This document shows positions 1-12,900 of a stretch of 64,000 nt of DNA, piece after piece. The position numbers and the translations under genes are program-made. Source of the stretch: Tetracladium setigerum. Its lineage: Eukaryota; Ascomycota; Leotiomycetes; Helotiales. Numbering within the stretch: the first letter of the stretch is position 1; the number at the start of each line of letters is the position of its first letter. The stretch is from NCBI GenBank assembly GCA_031472005.1, contig PZJY01000005.1, positions 1,860,001 through 1,924,000 of the forward strand, written 5' to 3'. Below the pieces are notes generated by a model that ran no database searches, was not told the origin of the DNA, and saw only the letters and a program-made list of their open reading frames with translations.

Positions 1-1392
1 AGGCTCACTTGAAGAAACCCCGTCCTTGCTTTGCAATTTGAGGAGGCTCGATGCATTTTATAGCATTGCTTGTGATGTCTCTACGAATTCGCGATATCTC
101 TTATATAGTTCTCCAGCCTAGAAAGACACTGTCTCAGGGCTCCTTGTTGAAGGAGTAGCGTATCCAACAGACTATTTAACATGGCAGGAGTTCATACTAA
201 TGCAGCTGAGATATCTGTCGAAGAAGCGGTCGAAGTGGTGGTCGTAGTGGTAAATGGAGGGGCAAGATGGCGGGGTAGGCGAAGTGATGAATAGTGGCCC
301 TGAATCTGGAAACCTGTGGCACCATATTGGAAGTCCGAATAAGTGATGGTGACTCTAGCCAGTCGTCTGACAAATATCCATCGATCGCACCCATATTCAC
401 CGGTGTTTTTGGTGCGTTTTGCGCCTCCAGGGCGGTTCGATCGATGGCTGTATCAACGCCGCTGAGCCAACCTGAGTATTTGGCTGATACACAATTTCGG
501 GCAATAAAGCCTCTCTATATTTGGTGCATTTAGTGGTGTATTTGGTGAAGCTGGTGCCGGATGCTCTGAAGCCTTTACCTTGCGTTTACGATTGATGCGT
601 CCTAGGTAATGTATTGTCGAAAGTTTGGTAAGGTACCATACCTTAACGTAGGTAGCTACCTAGGTAGGTAGGTAGGTAGGTATTAATGTGCCCAAAACAT
701 GTTGTGAACTGATACTATAATGGCTGACTGTACTTAGTAGTTTGCAATGAAAAGTGTGATACCGGTTACGAAGTGAATGAGAGTGAATCAGTCGACCCGA
801 AGTGATGTTACCGAGGCTGCAAGACTTGAGATGGTGGATTTTGAGTCGTTTAAAATTATATTACACTGTAAGAATGATTCAAGTTACGAAGTAAGTTGTA
901 ATAATGTTAACTTAATTACAATATTTAGGCTGCAGGGACTGCTCTGTTCATACTCGAGGGTCATGTAGTAGTGAATTCGGTGGTTGTGAATTCTGATGGA
1001 TTGATATAAAAGTTGGAATTAATTTATTAGCTTTCAAACGGCTCTTAATTCACTACAGTGTAGATTCCTGGGTGACTTGATGAGTGATTGTCTCTGGTGT
1101 TTAAAAGAACTCAGAAATTTCTGTTTCAGCTTTCCAAAAGCTACCGCTCAGACTTCGCCTTTCAATCTTTTCCTTATTGTTCAAAATTTTCTCCTACAAA
1201 AAGGAAGATATTTATGTCGATGTGAATTACAACCCAGTCACTATTCCTTATGAATCGTTGAAGTGTTTGCTTCCACCTTAATATTCACAGTGAGTTCGGA
1301 CTCAGCTCTGACGCTTCAGGTCCTTGAACAACGCGACTCTTAAAACCAGAAATTCCGCTGCGAATCAAATCGCAGACCGACAACTCTCGAAA
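1..1392. other. left-edge region without a clear gene
   Basis: No convincing coding frame was found here. A short TAGG tandem tract lies at about 655-683. The AT content rises between 840 and 1250. A minus-strand open frame covers 1285-1860, but it lies across the sense exons of the SprT-like gene and has no recognisable motif. Confidence 0.5.
655..683. repeat. TAGG microsatellite
   Basis: About five to six tandem copies of a TAGG/GGTA unit follow a small palindrome (GGTAGCTACC). This is a simple-sequence repeat in non-coding DNA with no function visible. Confidence 0.7.
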
Positions 1393-2295
1393 ATGGAAGG
1401 AATCATTAGTATTCTCGCAGATGTCGGCGATGCTATTGAAAGCAAGTTCTTCGGCCTTGGTCATCAACAAGACCTGTCGCATACACGCATCTCTGTCAAA
1501 TCGATAGTATCCAGCAACCACGCAATATTTCGAAACCGACATCATACAACTGGAGATCTCGCAGACATCGTCACGGAAGTCTCTCAGTACCGCGGCAAAT
1601 GTCTGACTAAACAACAACGAGCAGTAATCCGTCACTACTAACACAATCCAGATCGGTGTTATAGTTTCGGCAGTAGCGTCAGCGATATAAGTGATTTTGA
1701 TGTTCTGTGCTCTTACAAGAAATTCTTCGACGAACTGTTCTTCTTCGGCACACTTGAAAAGCGGACGTTTTTGGTGTTGAATGATGCAAGCAAGAAGGAA
1801 ATCGGGCTGGAAGGATATGTCGGTCGTACGAAATTCAAATGGTATCAAAGGCACAAGCAAGAGTCGTATACCATCACCCTCCTCGCCAAAGCCAGCATGA
1901 CAGACCGTCGAAAACGATTGACGCGATATCTCGGTGTCCTATTACATGAGATGGTGCACTGTTTCCTGCACATCTGGGCTTGTAGACATGGCGATTGCTA
2001 CGAGGGGTTGGAGCAGGCTGGGAAGACTGGACATGGTTATGCGTTTCAGCAGATTGCGTGGGCAGTGGAGTGGGCGGTTGAGGACCAAGATTTCTTGAAT
2101 TTGAAGGTGAATTTGTATCGTTGCAAGGCTTTTGCGACTGAGTTGGTATATTGGGAGGGTAAGTATGTACCAATGAGGCTAAGACAGAGGTGGGGAATGA
2201 GAAGCAAGGAGTTGAAGTGGCATCTGGCAGATGTAAAGGAGAATTGGGTTGAGATGAAGTTGTTGTGGAAAAAAGATCATGGGATAGATTTGTAG
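1393..2295 (+). CDS. SprT-like zinc metalloprotease-domain protein (5' end uncertain)
   Basis: The frame from 1652 to 2295 encodes a protein with a HEMVH zinc-binding motif at 1948-1962. This is followed by a second conserved stretch (GHGYAFQQIAWAVEW), the pattern of SprT-like domain proteins in fungi. The upstream piece FFDELFFFGTLEKR resembles the start of SprT-like folds. A good branch site and acceptor (CTAAC then CAG) end at 1651, so at least one 5' exon lies upstream. A GTCTGA donor at 1604 would join a frame-compatible exon starting at the ATG at 1393, but this join is inferred. No zinc-finger domain follows the SprT region, unlike Spartan. Its role is unknown; proteolysis of DNA-protein crosslinks is the family theme, not shown here. 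Confidence 0.6.
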
Positions 2296-3838
2296 GAATC
2301 TTTTCCCGATATTGTGTGTGATGAGGTATATGATAGTATAGGGTAGGATAAGCCTACCTGCTCAGAAACTTTACGATGCAAATGAACAAGGAATGAAATG
2401 CCGTTTACTCATGCTTGGTTAATGTTAAATGTCTTGGGCTGGGGTCTACCACTCAAAAGTTACAAGCTACTGCACTTTAGAGTAAAGATCTATGCTTTTT
2501 GGGCCAATATGTTTTTCCAATACAGAGGCTGAAAGTGATACATAAGGCTCATAACCTGTTAGAATATATATATATATACTGTTGATTTCAGAAGCCAGGA
2601 AGCGGGGTGTTATAGTCTTATATTAGAAGAATTAGGCTAGTACGTCAGATTTTGTCTATTTATAAAGTAAAGGTCATGTAGTAGAAACTGCATAAATATG
2701 AATTCTGACATCCCATCATACAATAATCTCCTCCTTTTATATGCTACGGTGAAGACATCGCTGCCTTGTTTTATTCCACACGATAAACTTAGTTCATCCG
2801 AAGGCTAGCGAAAAACTAGCTAATCTTTTATTTCCTCCACCTTCCTAGATAGACATCTTCAATATCCTGGATTTTCATAATTTTTCAGGTTCATCATATC
2901 CATTATCTCGAGATTTGTTCTTAGTGATCCGTAAGGGCTTGGTCCTGCGGATGCTCTCGCGCCTTGTCAATGTATATAGCTTCGATCGACATTAGCCTTC
3001 GGTTCTTTAATTCTGCTTTGGCGGTCTTAAGTTCGGCGAGGACTGATATCTTTCGGATTCAAGGGCTTTTGCTGTTAGTCAGGCGAGAAAACTACCGAGA
3101 AAGAACTTATGCAGCTGTAGTATCAACCTCTGCAGGCTTTGCCACAGCCCCAACCATGATTGCCAAATGTTCAGGGGATGTTAGCCTTTGGAGACTTCGC
3201 CGGGGTATGTTCTTTTTAGATGGGAAGAAAAATTGTGTCTTAAAGTTGACCTTTTTTATTCCTTGGGCTTGAGGAGTTTTGACTTTTCGACTTTAGTAGT
3301 TCTCATAACTTGCAAAATATTTATTAAATAAAAATAACGCAGATTACGCAATTGCTAAGTCCAAAATTTAAAAACTAAAAATGGAAAAGATGGAAGACTG
3401 AAAAACCGAAAAATCGAAAAATTGGAGCTCAACTTTCCTGACCCTCGAAATCAACATCCACCGATCAACCTGGTGTGATAGTGGGACAAGATATCAAATA
3501 AGAAACAATTGAGAAAACCACGTGAGATGGCTGCGCTGACACTCGGCACCTGCTAACCGACAAAGTTGGCACGTTTCAAGGCATAATATATTGCCTACCC
3601 TTAATTCGGAAAGACCTCATTTTTATGAAACGTCTACATCAGCCCAAAAACAAGCATTCAAACGCCACAATGTCAGATTGAGTTTTGTAAGATCGTATTC
3701 CCAATCACGATGCATCCGCATATCCGTATTGTTATCTTACTGAATATTATGAGCGGGAAAAATAAGCAGTAATAAATAATAGCTGACAGTACAGGCAGGT
3801 GGCCGAAATGTGAATCATTACGGTAATCCCACGAGCTC
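2296..3838. other. AT-rich intergenic region
   Basis: This 1.5 kb stretch holds no supported gene. It has a TA dinucleotide run near 2565-2578, an A-rich purine stretch near 3360-3425, and many stops in all frames. It separates the SprT-like gene from the 3' end of the convergent NmrA-like gene. Confidence 0.6.
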
Positions 3839-4940
3839 TTAGTTTTTCCACGCTCTTTCGAGTATATCTTTGAGCTTCATAGTCTCGAGTGCTGGCAGTT
3901 TCTTGTTCAGCGACCAATTCTCGTCGAGATCAAGATCTCCTCGATCAATCCAGAGCCCAAACATGTTACATATGGCTTGGGCAAATGCTCTGGGGATGGC
4001 GGAGTACAAAGGCGCCTGTGAAGGCAGTTCTGTCACCTCGCCCCTCTTCAACTTGTCCAGATCATCGTAAACCACTTTGAATTTGGTACCTAAGGACCTC
4101 CAGTTAGGAGATGTCACTGCATGTGCTTGAATTTGTATCTCACCCTTCACCTCTTCGACCAGCTTGACTACCTCGTTGATCGTCAGCTTATCGCCAATAA
4201 TATTGCTGACTTGGTCCCATATCTCAAGATCCAGACTGGCAGCAACGAACTTGCCCACGTCGGAAGTATGCGTGAAGGTGACTGGCTTGTTTCCATCACC
4301 CGGAATGGCTGCAGTGTTTTCTTGAATGTCAATGACCATAACGTAAGGGGTCAGGTAGGATGGAAGCTTGGGCATTCCAAAATAATCCATGAAGTATCCA
4401 TTGTAGAATACGGTCCATTCCAGATCTTTACTCGCTTTGAGCGCACGTAGTGAGGCCTGCTTCATGGGGATGGAAGGCATTATACTTCCATCTCTATCGA
4501 GGAATAAAGGTCAATCATACAGCACAATACATTGGGAAGTACAGTGCCTACTCTTCACGTTGAGGGAACCCATACTCGCTAGGAGCCATCCTCTTCGTGG
4601 TCTTGGAGGCATCAGCAGCTCGGATGAGGTTCTGCTCCAGGAGACCCGCAGCATTGGGCATCATGACCAAGGCAGAGATCACCGTATGAACATTGTTGTC
4701 CTCGAGGATTTTGGTGAGAATGGTCACGTCTTTGTAGTCTGTCGCGATGAGTCGAGCACCAAGTTCCTTCGCCTTTGCGGCATCATCCTAATTAAATTAG
4801 CTTGGCAATGGAGTGTAAACTGAAGTTTGACTGACGGTTCGACTCAGAATAATGACCTTATGCGTCCCATGAGTGACGAGGGCCTCGACGATATTGCGAC
4901 CAATGGCTCCGGTGCCGCCAGCAACTGCAACGACAACCAT
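3839..4940 (-). CDS. NmrA-like / isoflavone-reductase-like NAD(P)-binding protein
   Basis: This predicted cytosolic reductase or redox sensor belongs to the atypical SDR (NmrA) family. Three exons join in phase: 4836-4940, 4552-4787 and 3839-4493, giving 331 residues. The N terminus carries a Rossmann motif (GGTGAIGRNIVE, residues about 8-19). It is followed by IILSRT at the end of beta-2 and a VISAL beta-4 segment. The middle has the family-like APSEYGFP and TFTHTSDVGKFVAASL segments. Both introns are short (48 and 58 nt). It is divergent from the Zn2Cys6 gene at 5347, with about 400 bp between the starts, so shared control is plausible. The substrate cannot be read from sequence. NmrA-type regulators and isoflavone-reductase-like enzymes look alike at this level. 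Confidence 0.85.
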
Positions 4941-5346
4941 TTTCAGGGATGCGTGAGATTTGATGGGCGCTTTTGTTGTATTGGATTAAAATCATGTCGC
5001 ATCTCGGTTTGCCCGCCCTTCTTATATGCGGGCATGATCAAGGGGAATGCTCTCTCTAGCATTATCTTATTACTGAACGTGGACTCAACGGGACCAAATT
5101 TTGATTCCGGCGATGGAGAGTGTACAAAGCCCGGCTGACAAATCCAGGAACCAGATTCAACAGGATTCAATTTTGAAAGCGATTTGATCCCGTAGACGCA
5201 CCCAGCGAGTGCTTACTCTCACATTATTCTTTTTGTAATTTGCTACAAGCGACCCATTTGTTGAGTCGACGAAAGCGCAGCCAAAAATACTTCTATCGCA
5301 ACTTACATTACTCGTCACCCAGATAACGAAGCTATGACTATCGAAG
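4941..5346. promoter_or_regulatory. divergent promoter between NmrA-like gene and Zn2Cys6 gene
   Basis: This 406 bp lies between two outward-facing start codons and must hold both promoters. No TATA box or palindromic CGG pair was identified with confidence, so the bidirectional-promoter call rests on geometry alone. Confidence 0.5.
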
Positions 5347-6604
5347 ATGGAGTCTGGGGATCATCAAGAAGTCAACTCTGAAGGAAGTGAAAAAAAGCAT
5401 GCAAAGATCTTCATGGTAAGAATCTCCTTCACCTCGGATTTCACTTTTCCTCAATGTCACCACAAACCAAAAAATCTCGGTTTCCGTTTGTGTTCCAGGC
5501 TTATTGCATGAAAAGGGGAAATGTTTGCTAGTTGCTCTCTGGCCGATCCATGCTTTCTATCTTCATTTTTCTGTACCTACGCTTACTTAACACCTTGAAG
5601 TCCTGTATACGATGTAGAGATGGCAAAACACGCTGTGATGGGATATCACCAGAATGCTCTAGATGTATAAATCGTGGATTGCATTGTGAGTACCGTACCA
5701 TCCGGAAGATGCGAGGGCCTGGTAAGAAGTGAGTCTCTCCTCATCCAAATATTTATTCTTCTGAGACTTACGGACATATAGAAAGAGCGGTCAAAATTTA
5801 GGAGGTCGGGTTGGCCTGCTAGAGACCCAGTCACAGAGAAAGTCCGTGTCAAATGACGAGAATGGTATGCTCAGCACTTCAAGACCTACGCCGGCGAAGG
5901 AAAAAACGATTGGAATGTCCAAAGACATATTTGACCCGAATAATCGTCTGAGACATATCTTTCCAACATTTCTACATCCTGAGAACGAAATGCGGTCCCT
6001 CCAAGAGCTGAAGCAAGCCGTTCAAGAGGACCAAAAGTCACCAGGAGGATTTGCTTCTCTCATATCCTACGATGTGATGCGACATGTTCTTGAGGTTACC
6101 TACGATGATGTCACCGCACTCTGTCCAATTTTCGACCTTGCTACTCTCAACAAGCTTAATACCGAGCAACACAGAATCAGTAGCGCCCACCCAGCTGGTA
6201 ATGCCGCGCGATGGGCAATTCTGAGCACTTGGATCGCCATGGGAATGCGCATCAGAACGGTGCCAGGGTCAGAAAATGGATTCAATGAAATTGTCAAAGG
6301 CTACTACCGCAATGCAGTCTTGGTGCTTCCGGATCTTATTCTGCAAGCTTCAAATATGGAGACCATTCAGGCGCTGCTGTTCATGGCAGTATTTGCAAAG
6401 GGCATGGAGGATCATCGATCCTTTGTCATGTTATTCACCAATGCTGCTCGGCAGATTGAACTTTTATCTCTTCACTCTTCTGGCATACAGGACAGATGCG
6501 AGATAGAGTCGTACGAACGGTTGGTTTCGTTTGCTCAATCACAAGACAAGAAGATTGCCGAAAAATATGGCATCAGATCAATGTTGAATTCTGTGAGTGT
6601 CTAG
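5347..6604 (+). CDS. Zn2Cys6 fungal transcription factor
   Basis: This is a fungal-specific DNA-binding regulator, presumably nuclear. Exons 5347-5415, 5601-5728 and 5782-6604 join in phase and give about 339 residues. The binuclear zinc cluster begins at once in exon 2. Six cysteines have the spacing C-x2-C-x6-C-x6-C-x2-C-x6-C (CIRCRDGKTRC through HCEY), followed by a basic linker (RKMRGPGKKK). The rest is a short fungal-transcription-factor middle region without a clear second domain. Intron 1 is long for this locus (185 nt). An alternative end is possible: a 37-nt intron (6593-6629) would replace the last three residues with EVKLHR and stop at 6650. It shares a promoter region with the NmrA-like gene, and the lyase gene lies 340 bp downstream on the same strand. 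Its target genes are unknown. Confidence 0.85.
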
Positions 6605-6992
6605 TATGTACGAGCTGATTCTGGTGCAGGAAGTTAAGCTTCATCGTTAGCTCAAAATATTAGTATGATAAGCGAGGTTCATATTCAAAGAGATAATTTA
6701 CACAGAACTTATCGTCCGTGTTGAGAATGACCCCTCCCCAGAGTCCAGACTACCTACCTAGTAAGCTTAATTAATTCTCTGGGGTGGTCGAGTGCCGAGT
6801 GGGCGATTCCTCCGTGATCAATATCAAGCCCCACCTGTCAAGGGGTTTGCTCCGAAATTAGTCCCAATCCTGCGCCTTGTGTGTTTGTACTTCAGGAACG
6901 CGCTTCCCAAGTTTTCACAATTGAGCATATCTATTGGACTTTACATTCTTTTACCAATTTTTTGTTTTTTAAACGATTTACATTCATTCACG

Positions 6993-8808
6993 ATGAGGTT
7001 TTCTATTCTTTCGGCTGCATTTTTTGCAGCTGTTGTTAAGGCCGTTACTTTGACCGTATCGGACTCCCATTATACTGTTTCCGCCGATTCTGCGAATCCG
7101 CTTGTTGTTGCTTTCAAGAGGTCGAATTGTGATATCACCTCGATCAAATATCGCTCAGTTGAGCTTCAAGATGCGGCGAAAGGTACTCATATTAGTTCAG
7201 GCTTGGGATCTGCAACTGTGACCGCTCAAACACTCAATAGTAAGCTACTTAGGCGCTTTTTTATATCCTCACTTTCAAACCGGATGGAATAGGAGATACT
7301 AACTTGAAATAGGTGGTGGAACTGCCTATGTTAAAATTACCTGCACCACGAGCACACTTATTCATTACTATGTCATTAGGGATGGAGACAGCGCCCTCCA
7401 CATGGGTACTTGGATCTCTGCAGAGCCCGCCGTAGGGGAATTGAGATGGATAGCACGCTTAAAGAGAACTGTGCTTCCAAACGATGATGTTGGAGGAGCT
7501 TCCCAGACATATGGTGCCACTTCTACTGTGGAAGGCAGCGATGTGTTCGTTGTCAATGGGCAGACGAGGAGCAAATTCTACTCCAGTCAGAGATTCATTG
7601 ACGATAAAGTGCACTGCTTCTCCGGAACTGATGTTAAGGCGTGCATGGTTATGCCCAATACGGCTTACGAGTCGAGCTCTGGAGGCCCATTCTTTAGAGA
7701 TATGTAAGGCAGAAGATCTCCTTCGTTTGTAGCTTTCTAACCATGCAATATAGCAACATGAACGCAGACGCCTCATCCAACTTGTACCTATACATGAACT
7801 CTGGCCACGCCCAAACCGAAGCCTACCGAATGGGATTCCATGGACCATACTCCTGTGTATTCTCCAGAAGCGGCACACCATCTGGAAACATGGACCTGTC
7901 TTTCATGGCTAACATGGGATTGAAGGACTTCGTCCCCGTATCGTCGCGAGGATACGTCAAAGGAACGGCATCTGGTATCAATGGTGCCAAATACCAAATT
8001 GTTCTCCACTGGTTCAACGGAGCAGCTCAGTACTGGGCATATGCTTCCAGTGCCGGAGTCTACACTTCGCCAGCAATGAAAGCAGGAACTTACACCACCG
8101 TTTTGTATAATGGCGAGCTCAAGGTCGCCACTGCAAGCGTTACCATTGCTGCTGGTAAGACTGCAACTCAAAATATCGCCTCTACTTTCAAGACGGGCAC
8201 GACCATCTTCCAAATTGGAGATTGGGATGGAACTCCATCTGGATTCAGGAACGCTCGCGATCAACTCAGAATGCATCCTAGTGATAGCCGAAACGCTGCT
8301 TGGGGTCCATCCACCTACACCGTTGGCTCGTCCGCTCTTTCTGATTTCCCAATGGCCGTTTTCAAGAGTGTGAACTCTCCTTTGACCATCAAGTTCTCCG
8401 CGGCAGCTGGAACGGCAACTCTCAGAATTGGAACTACTCTTTCTTTCGCGGGCGGAAGACCAAGCCTGACTGTTAATGGCAAGGCGCTGAGCGTTCCAGC
8501 TGCACCAGTAGTAATTGATTCTAGAGGTGTAACGAGAGGCGCATACCGTGGAAGAGGAGACATTTACCAATGGAGTGTAAACTTGGTTGCTGGTGTTAAT
8601 ACCGTATGTCCACCGCACATTTTGAAGCAAGTGAATGAGAGAGATTCTAACTACAACAATAGATCACTATTTCCGTGGCGTCTGGATCAAGTGGAACAAC
8701 GTTCCTCAGCCCCAACTTCGTGAGTTTACTCTATCACCCAGACCTGCTTTTTGATGAAGACTTACTGATCCACACTAGATCTTCGATGCTGTTCATATGT
8801 ACACTTAG
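6993..8808 (+). CDS. rhamnogalacturonan lyase, polysaccharide lyase family 4 (secreted)
   Basis: This secreted enzyme should cleave the rhamnogalacturonan I backbone of pectin by beta-elimination. Five exons (6993-7239, 7313-7703, 7754-8603, 8663-8719, 8779-8808) join in phase and give 524 residues, close to the length of the characterised Aspergillus enzyme. Residues 1-17 form a signal peptide (MRFSILSAAFFAAVVKA). The catalytic beta-sandwich holds RSKFYSS with Lys170 and SGHAQTE with His231, equivalent by motif to the catalytic Lys/His of family PL4. A fibronectin-III-like domain (about 310-380) and a carbohydrate-binding-like C-terminal domain starting near FQIGDWDGTPSGF follow. The last exon encodes IFDAVHMYT. 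A plant-associated or saprotrophic lifestyle is implied. Confidence 0.93.
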
Positions 8809-9952
8809 TGATGCTCAAGTCACACTTCCTCCTCCTCCTCTTCTTCTTCCCTTGTATATACTTTAGTCAGGGCAACTCGACAGCATATAAATCCAAATTT
8901 AAATTTCGGTTGATCTTTATTTTGTCTGACTCTTATTACGTGTTGGCTAATATTAAATTTTTGCATGGTAAGTCCAAAGTCTGAAACAACCAACCCAGCT
9001 GTATCACCAAACTTGGGACATTCACACAATAGCTGAGTGCAAGCGTACAAGCCCTATCGATGGATGTCTTTCCAATTTGCCACCTTGGGGAGTGGAATCC
9101 AGGCACAAGGCTGAAATCGTCGTGCGAGCATACTCTCCTTACGATGTTTTTGGGTGTGATAGTATGCATACAGTATGTGGATATAATATCATAACGGCCT
9201 CGCAGATCTGGCCAGGTAAGGTTTCCATGAGAATGCCGTTGTGGAGATGCACCCCACCCCAGACAGAATGTTCACAGAATACTCCGTACGTTAGCAAAAG
9301 TAAAAAAGATTAATAAATGACATAAATTGAAGTACCGAGAAGTCTTTGACTTTCCATTGCATCTCCCCCCTGCACAAGCGCGCCAAGACCAAAAGTTGTG
9401 ACGATCAAGCCACCCCCCAGACAAGGGGAGCCAAAAAGAAGACGAACGTGAGGATATAATGCGCAAGCATAGAGTACACAACACACAGCACACTCGGTAT
9501 CCCAATTGACTCGGATCAAGCCATCCCCTATTTACATATTTCATACTCTTTACTACTCTTGGTTGTGTTTGCTTTTGTTTGCTCGGTGCCGTTCCATTTC
9601 CCCCTCACCCTCGTCGATGCGATAAGAGTCGGTTTCATACGCTTCCTGTGGACATCAGGGGCTTGCAGCAGCTGCGAATAAAATTCACGAAATAATCTGT
9701 GCGCCATCTACCATACTCCCCATACTCCTGGACCTGGACTGGACCACTGTGCCCAACACCAACGAATCGCCAGATCTCGCCATTACGATCAAACGACCAG
9801 CCTCATGAATTCGAGTTGCAATCGCTAGCTAGCACGCTGTACTTGTATACTCCCCTTTGCACTGCAATTGCACTTGAGCGGGCGAGCGACGCCATCCCTC
9901 CCACGACGACTTTACGCGATTTCCCCCAGATGCAGATGCAAGCGTCCGCAAA
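8809..9952. other. intergenic region upstream of the DOCK gene
   Basis: This stretch holds the 3' end of the lyase gene, a short CTCCTC/TTC microsatellite at about 8826-8848, and the promoter and leader of the DOCK gene. The part from about 9540 on is pyrimidine-rich, as is common in fungal promoters. No gene is supported. Confidence 0.5.
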
Positions 9953-12900
9953 ATGCCCTGGACAGCCCTCCCCCGAATTGCTTTCGCTGTCGCTGTCTAC
10001 CCATTCAAACCAGATAATGGGGAAGAACTTCCACTGGAGCTTGGAGATGAGCTGTATATAATCGAGGAGGGCGGCCTGGACGCCCAATGGCTTCGCGGAT
10101 ATCTGGTCGCGCCACAGTCGATGCTGGCTACATTGACAATGACCAAGGGGCAGAAGATGGAGGCGCGTGTATTTATGGGTATATTTCCGCGGTCCTGTGT
10201 AGAAGTGCGCGAAGTGCTCGGCGAAGAGGAGGAATCTGAGGATGAGGAGAATGGGGAAGTATTGACGAATGGACATAAGCGCAGTCGAAGTGGAAGTTTG
10301 GATGGCAGCCCGTTGTCGAGTCCAAGAAGTCCAAAGAAGTTGCAGGTGAAGGGGGCAAAAGGGCCAAAAGCAAACGGAGTATCCAAGAAGAATGGAAAGG
10401 GAAAATACTTGAATGGTTCAAGTTCTCCCCACCTCTCAGTCATCCCTCTACGCAATTCAGACTCTCCGAAACCCTCTGCCCCAGTGCCGATGCTAAAGAT
10501 TGGAGATGAGAGCCCGACATCTCTCTCGGAGCCCCTCGTCGATGAAATATCAAGTTGTCTGCGAGAATGGCATTCGAAACATCTACACCAGCTGGTGCTC
10601 TCGAGGCAATACCCCATGGTGGACAAGATGGCTACACTGGTACAGAGTCTGAATATGGCACGACGACAATTCCTACATGGCGTACTGACGAACCACGAAC
10701 TCGAAGCTGTAAGGGAAAAAACGGTCTGGGATCTAGTACGGGGGAACAAGCTATTTAATGGCGAAGTTATTGTGAGAGATCCGGCCCAAAAAGGACGAAT
10801 CTTGACGGGAGACGATTCTGCAGTCGAAATTGCGAAGCTGCAGTCTATGATGAGCCTTTTGGAGGAAAGACCGCAACCGCCAGTACAAGAAAACCTATCG
10901 CTTCACCATCTTCTGCTGGACGTCAAGACATTTGTAGGCAGTTCCAATGAATCTACGACCTTGGTATTCTATCTTGCATCAAGATCACCGGGACAAGCAG
11001 TGGTACCATTGAGCGAGAATTATATCGTGGATGTACCAGCAAGTGGTGCGCTCACAAGCATTGCGAAGGCAGGACAAATGCGAACTTTGTTCATCGACTT
11101 AGCATCCTCTGATATTGGCGAGCTGCCATCTGCGGATAACGATATATATCTGGTGGTCAAGGTTCGGTCAACACAGCAAGTTACCGCTACAAACCCAAGT
11201 CGCGGGGAAATGGAGCATCCCGAGAAGGCCAGGCAGCAACGAGGCACGGAGGAGAGAAGCAGCCGCAAACACCAGTACCAGCTATCAAAGGACGCAGAAG
11301 TTTGATGTGGGGTTCAGCGCAGCGCATGGCAAAGAACTCGCCTATTTCTTCAAAGCTAAACTCAATGCCTGAGCACGACGATGGCAACGAAAGTCGAAGC
11401 AATGGTGCCCCTCCAAGTACTGCCGACTCGAAAACAACAACAGAGTCACATACTGGCTCACCGAAGACAGGGACGATCAGCAGGATTGTATCGAGGACGG
11501 TTGGGATTGGAGCCCTGAAAATAAACTCAATCATGAATTCCGAGGAAGAGATGGAGCAGCTGATGACCATTTGGGCTCCATCAATGGGATTCGGTCCTGA
11601 CTACCAAGAGTCTGAAGGATTTGACGAAGTTATCAAGACTCTCATGACAAGTAACACTGGAAAATACGACAAGTCGAGACGGGCAGAGAGACTACAACTT
11701 GGCCTGAAGTCATTCACCAGCCCCGACGCAGATGCGCTCATCAAAGCTACTCCCACACTGCTATCAAACGTTGGGAAAACTCCAAAGATGGGTTTCTCTG
11801 GTGCGCCAACCAAATCGCGATCAGATATCTACATTACAATAACGGAGGCTTGGCTTCCTCGTCAAGCACTTCTCTCTAGACCAGTCGGAAGCGCGACCCC
11901 TATGGCAAGTTTAACTACAGGAAACAACTTGCAAGTTACACTCGAAGTACGACGCGCAAATGGAGATCGAATAGAAAACTGCATTTACGTCTCCTCAAAT
12001 TCGGAAGGTGCAGGCTCCTGGGAATCTACTGTGGCTGATCGTGGAGAGGCATGGTCGCAAACCCTTCGACTTGAGGTACCTGCTTTGGAAGTTTCAACCT
12101 GTCACATCGTCATGGTTGTTGCCGATGCTCCGAGCAACCCATTTGCCATTTGTCATATGCCACTTTGGGACCAGGGCGCCTTCATAAGAGATGGGTATCA
12201 TAGCTTGCTTCTTTACAGATATGATGAGACTACGCAGTCTCCTAGACCTGGAACCCAAGGGAGAGGCGGGTATCTGAGCCTAAACTGGAATTCTCGAGGG
12301 AAGGACGATGTGTCGAAAGATGAGGCAGTCACTGGACCCATTGCAACTCTGAGGCTTCAAACGTATCTTTGCAGTACGCGATTTTCACAGGACAAAGTGC
12401 TTCTTGGTTTGCTACGGTGGAAAGAACAGCCTGCTGGAGAGGTCCAGGAGCTTCTAAAACGCTTGGTGTTCGTGCCAGAAATCGAGATCGTGAAGTTGCT
12501 CAACGACGTCTTTGATGCAATTTTTGGGATATTGGTTGAGCACACTGGAAATGACGACTACGAGGACTTGATTTTCTCGGCACTGGTCACTGTCCTTGGA
12601 ATTGTGCACGATAGACGCTTCAATTTGGGACCGCTGGTTGATCAGTACGCGGAAAACAGCTTCAACTATCCATTTGCCACACCCTGTCTAGTGAGATCTT
12701 TCACTCGATTGCTTGCAAACCCTGCCGACCCCGAGACTTCCAGAAAGCTACGAGCAACATTCAAGGTCGTGAAGCATATTCTGAAATTTATCACCCATGC
12801 AAGAGGTCAACAGAAGGAAAAGGAGGCTGGAATTGGCATTACTAGCACCTCTCCTGGCTTTACCCGACATCTAAGGACCATCTTCAAGTCTTTGGATGGA

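Noticed and set aside
1285..1860. 191-codon minus-strand frame opposite the SprT-like gene
   Set aside because: It lies antisense to sense exons and has no motif or splice support, so it is probably a chance mirror of coding DNA.
7788..8630. 280-codon minus-strand frame inside the rhamnogalacturonan lyase gene
   Set aside because: It is a shadow of the lyase exon. The plus strand has the signal peptide, catalytic motifs and consistent introns.
9997..10749. 250-codon minus-strand frame inside the DOCK 5' region
   Set aside because: It is antisense to the clear SH3-containing coding frame.
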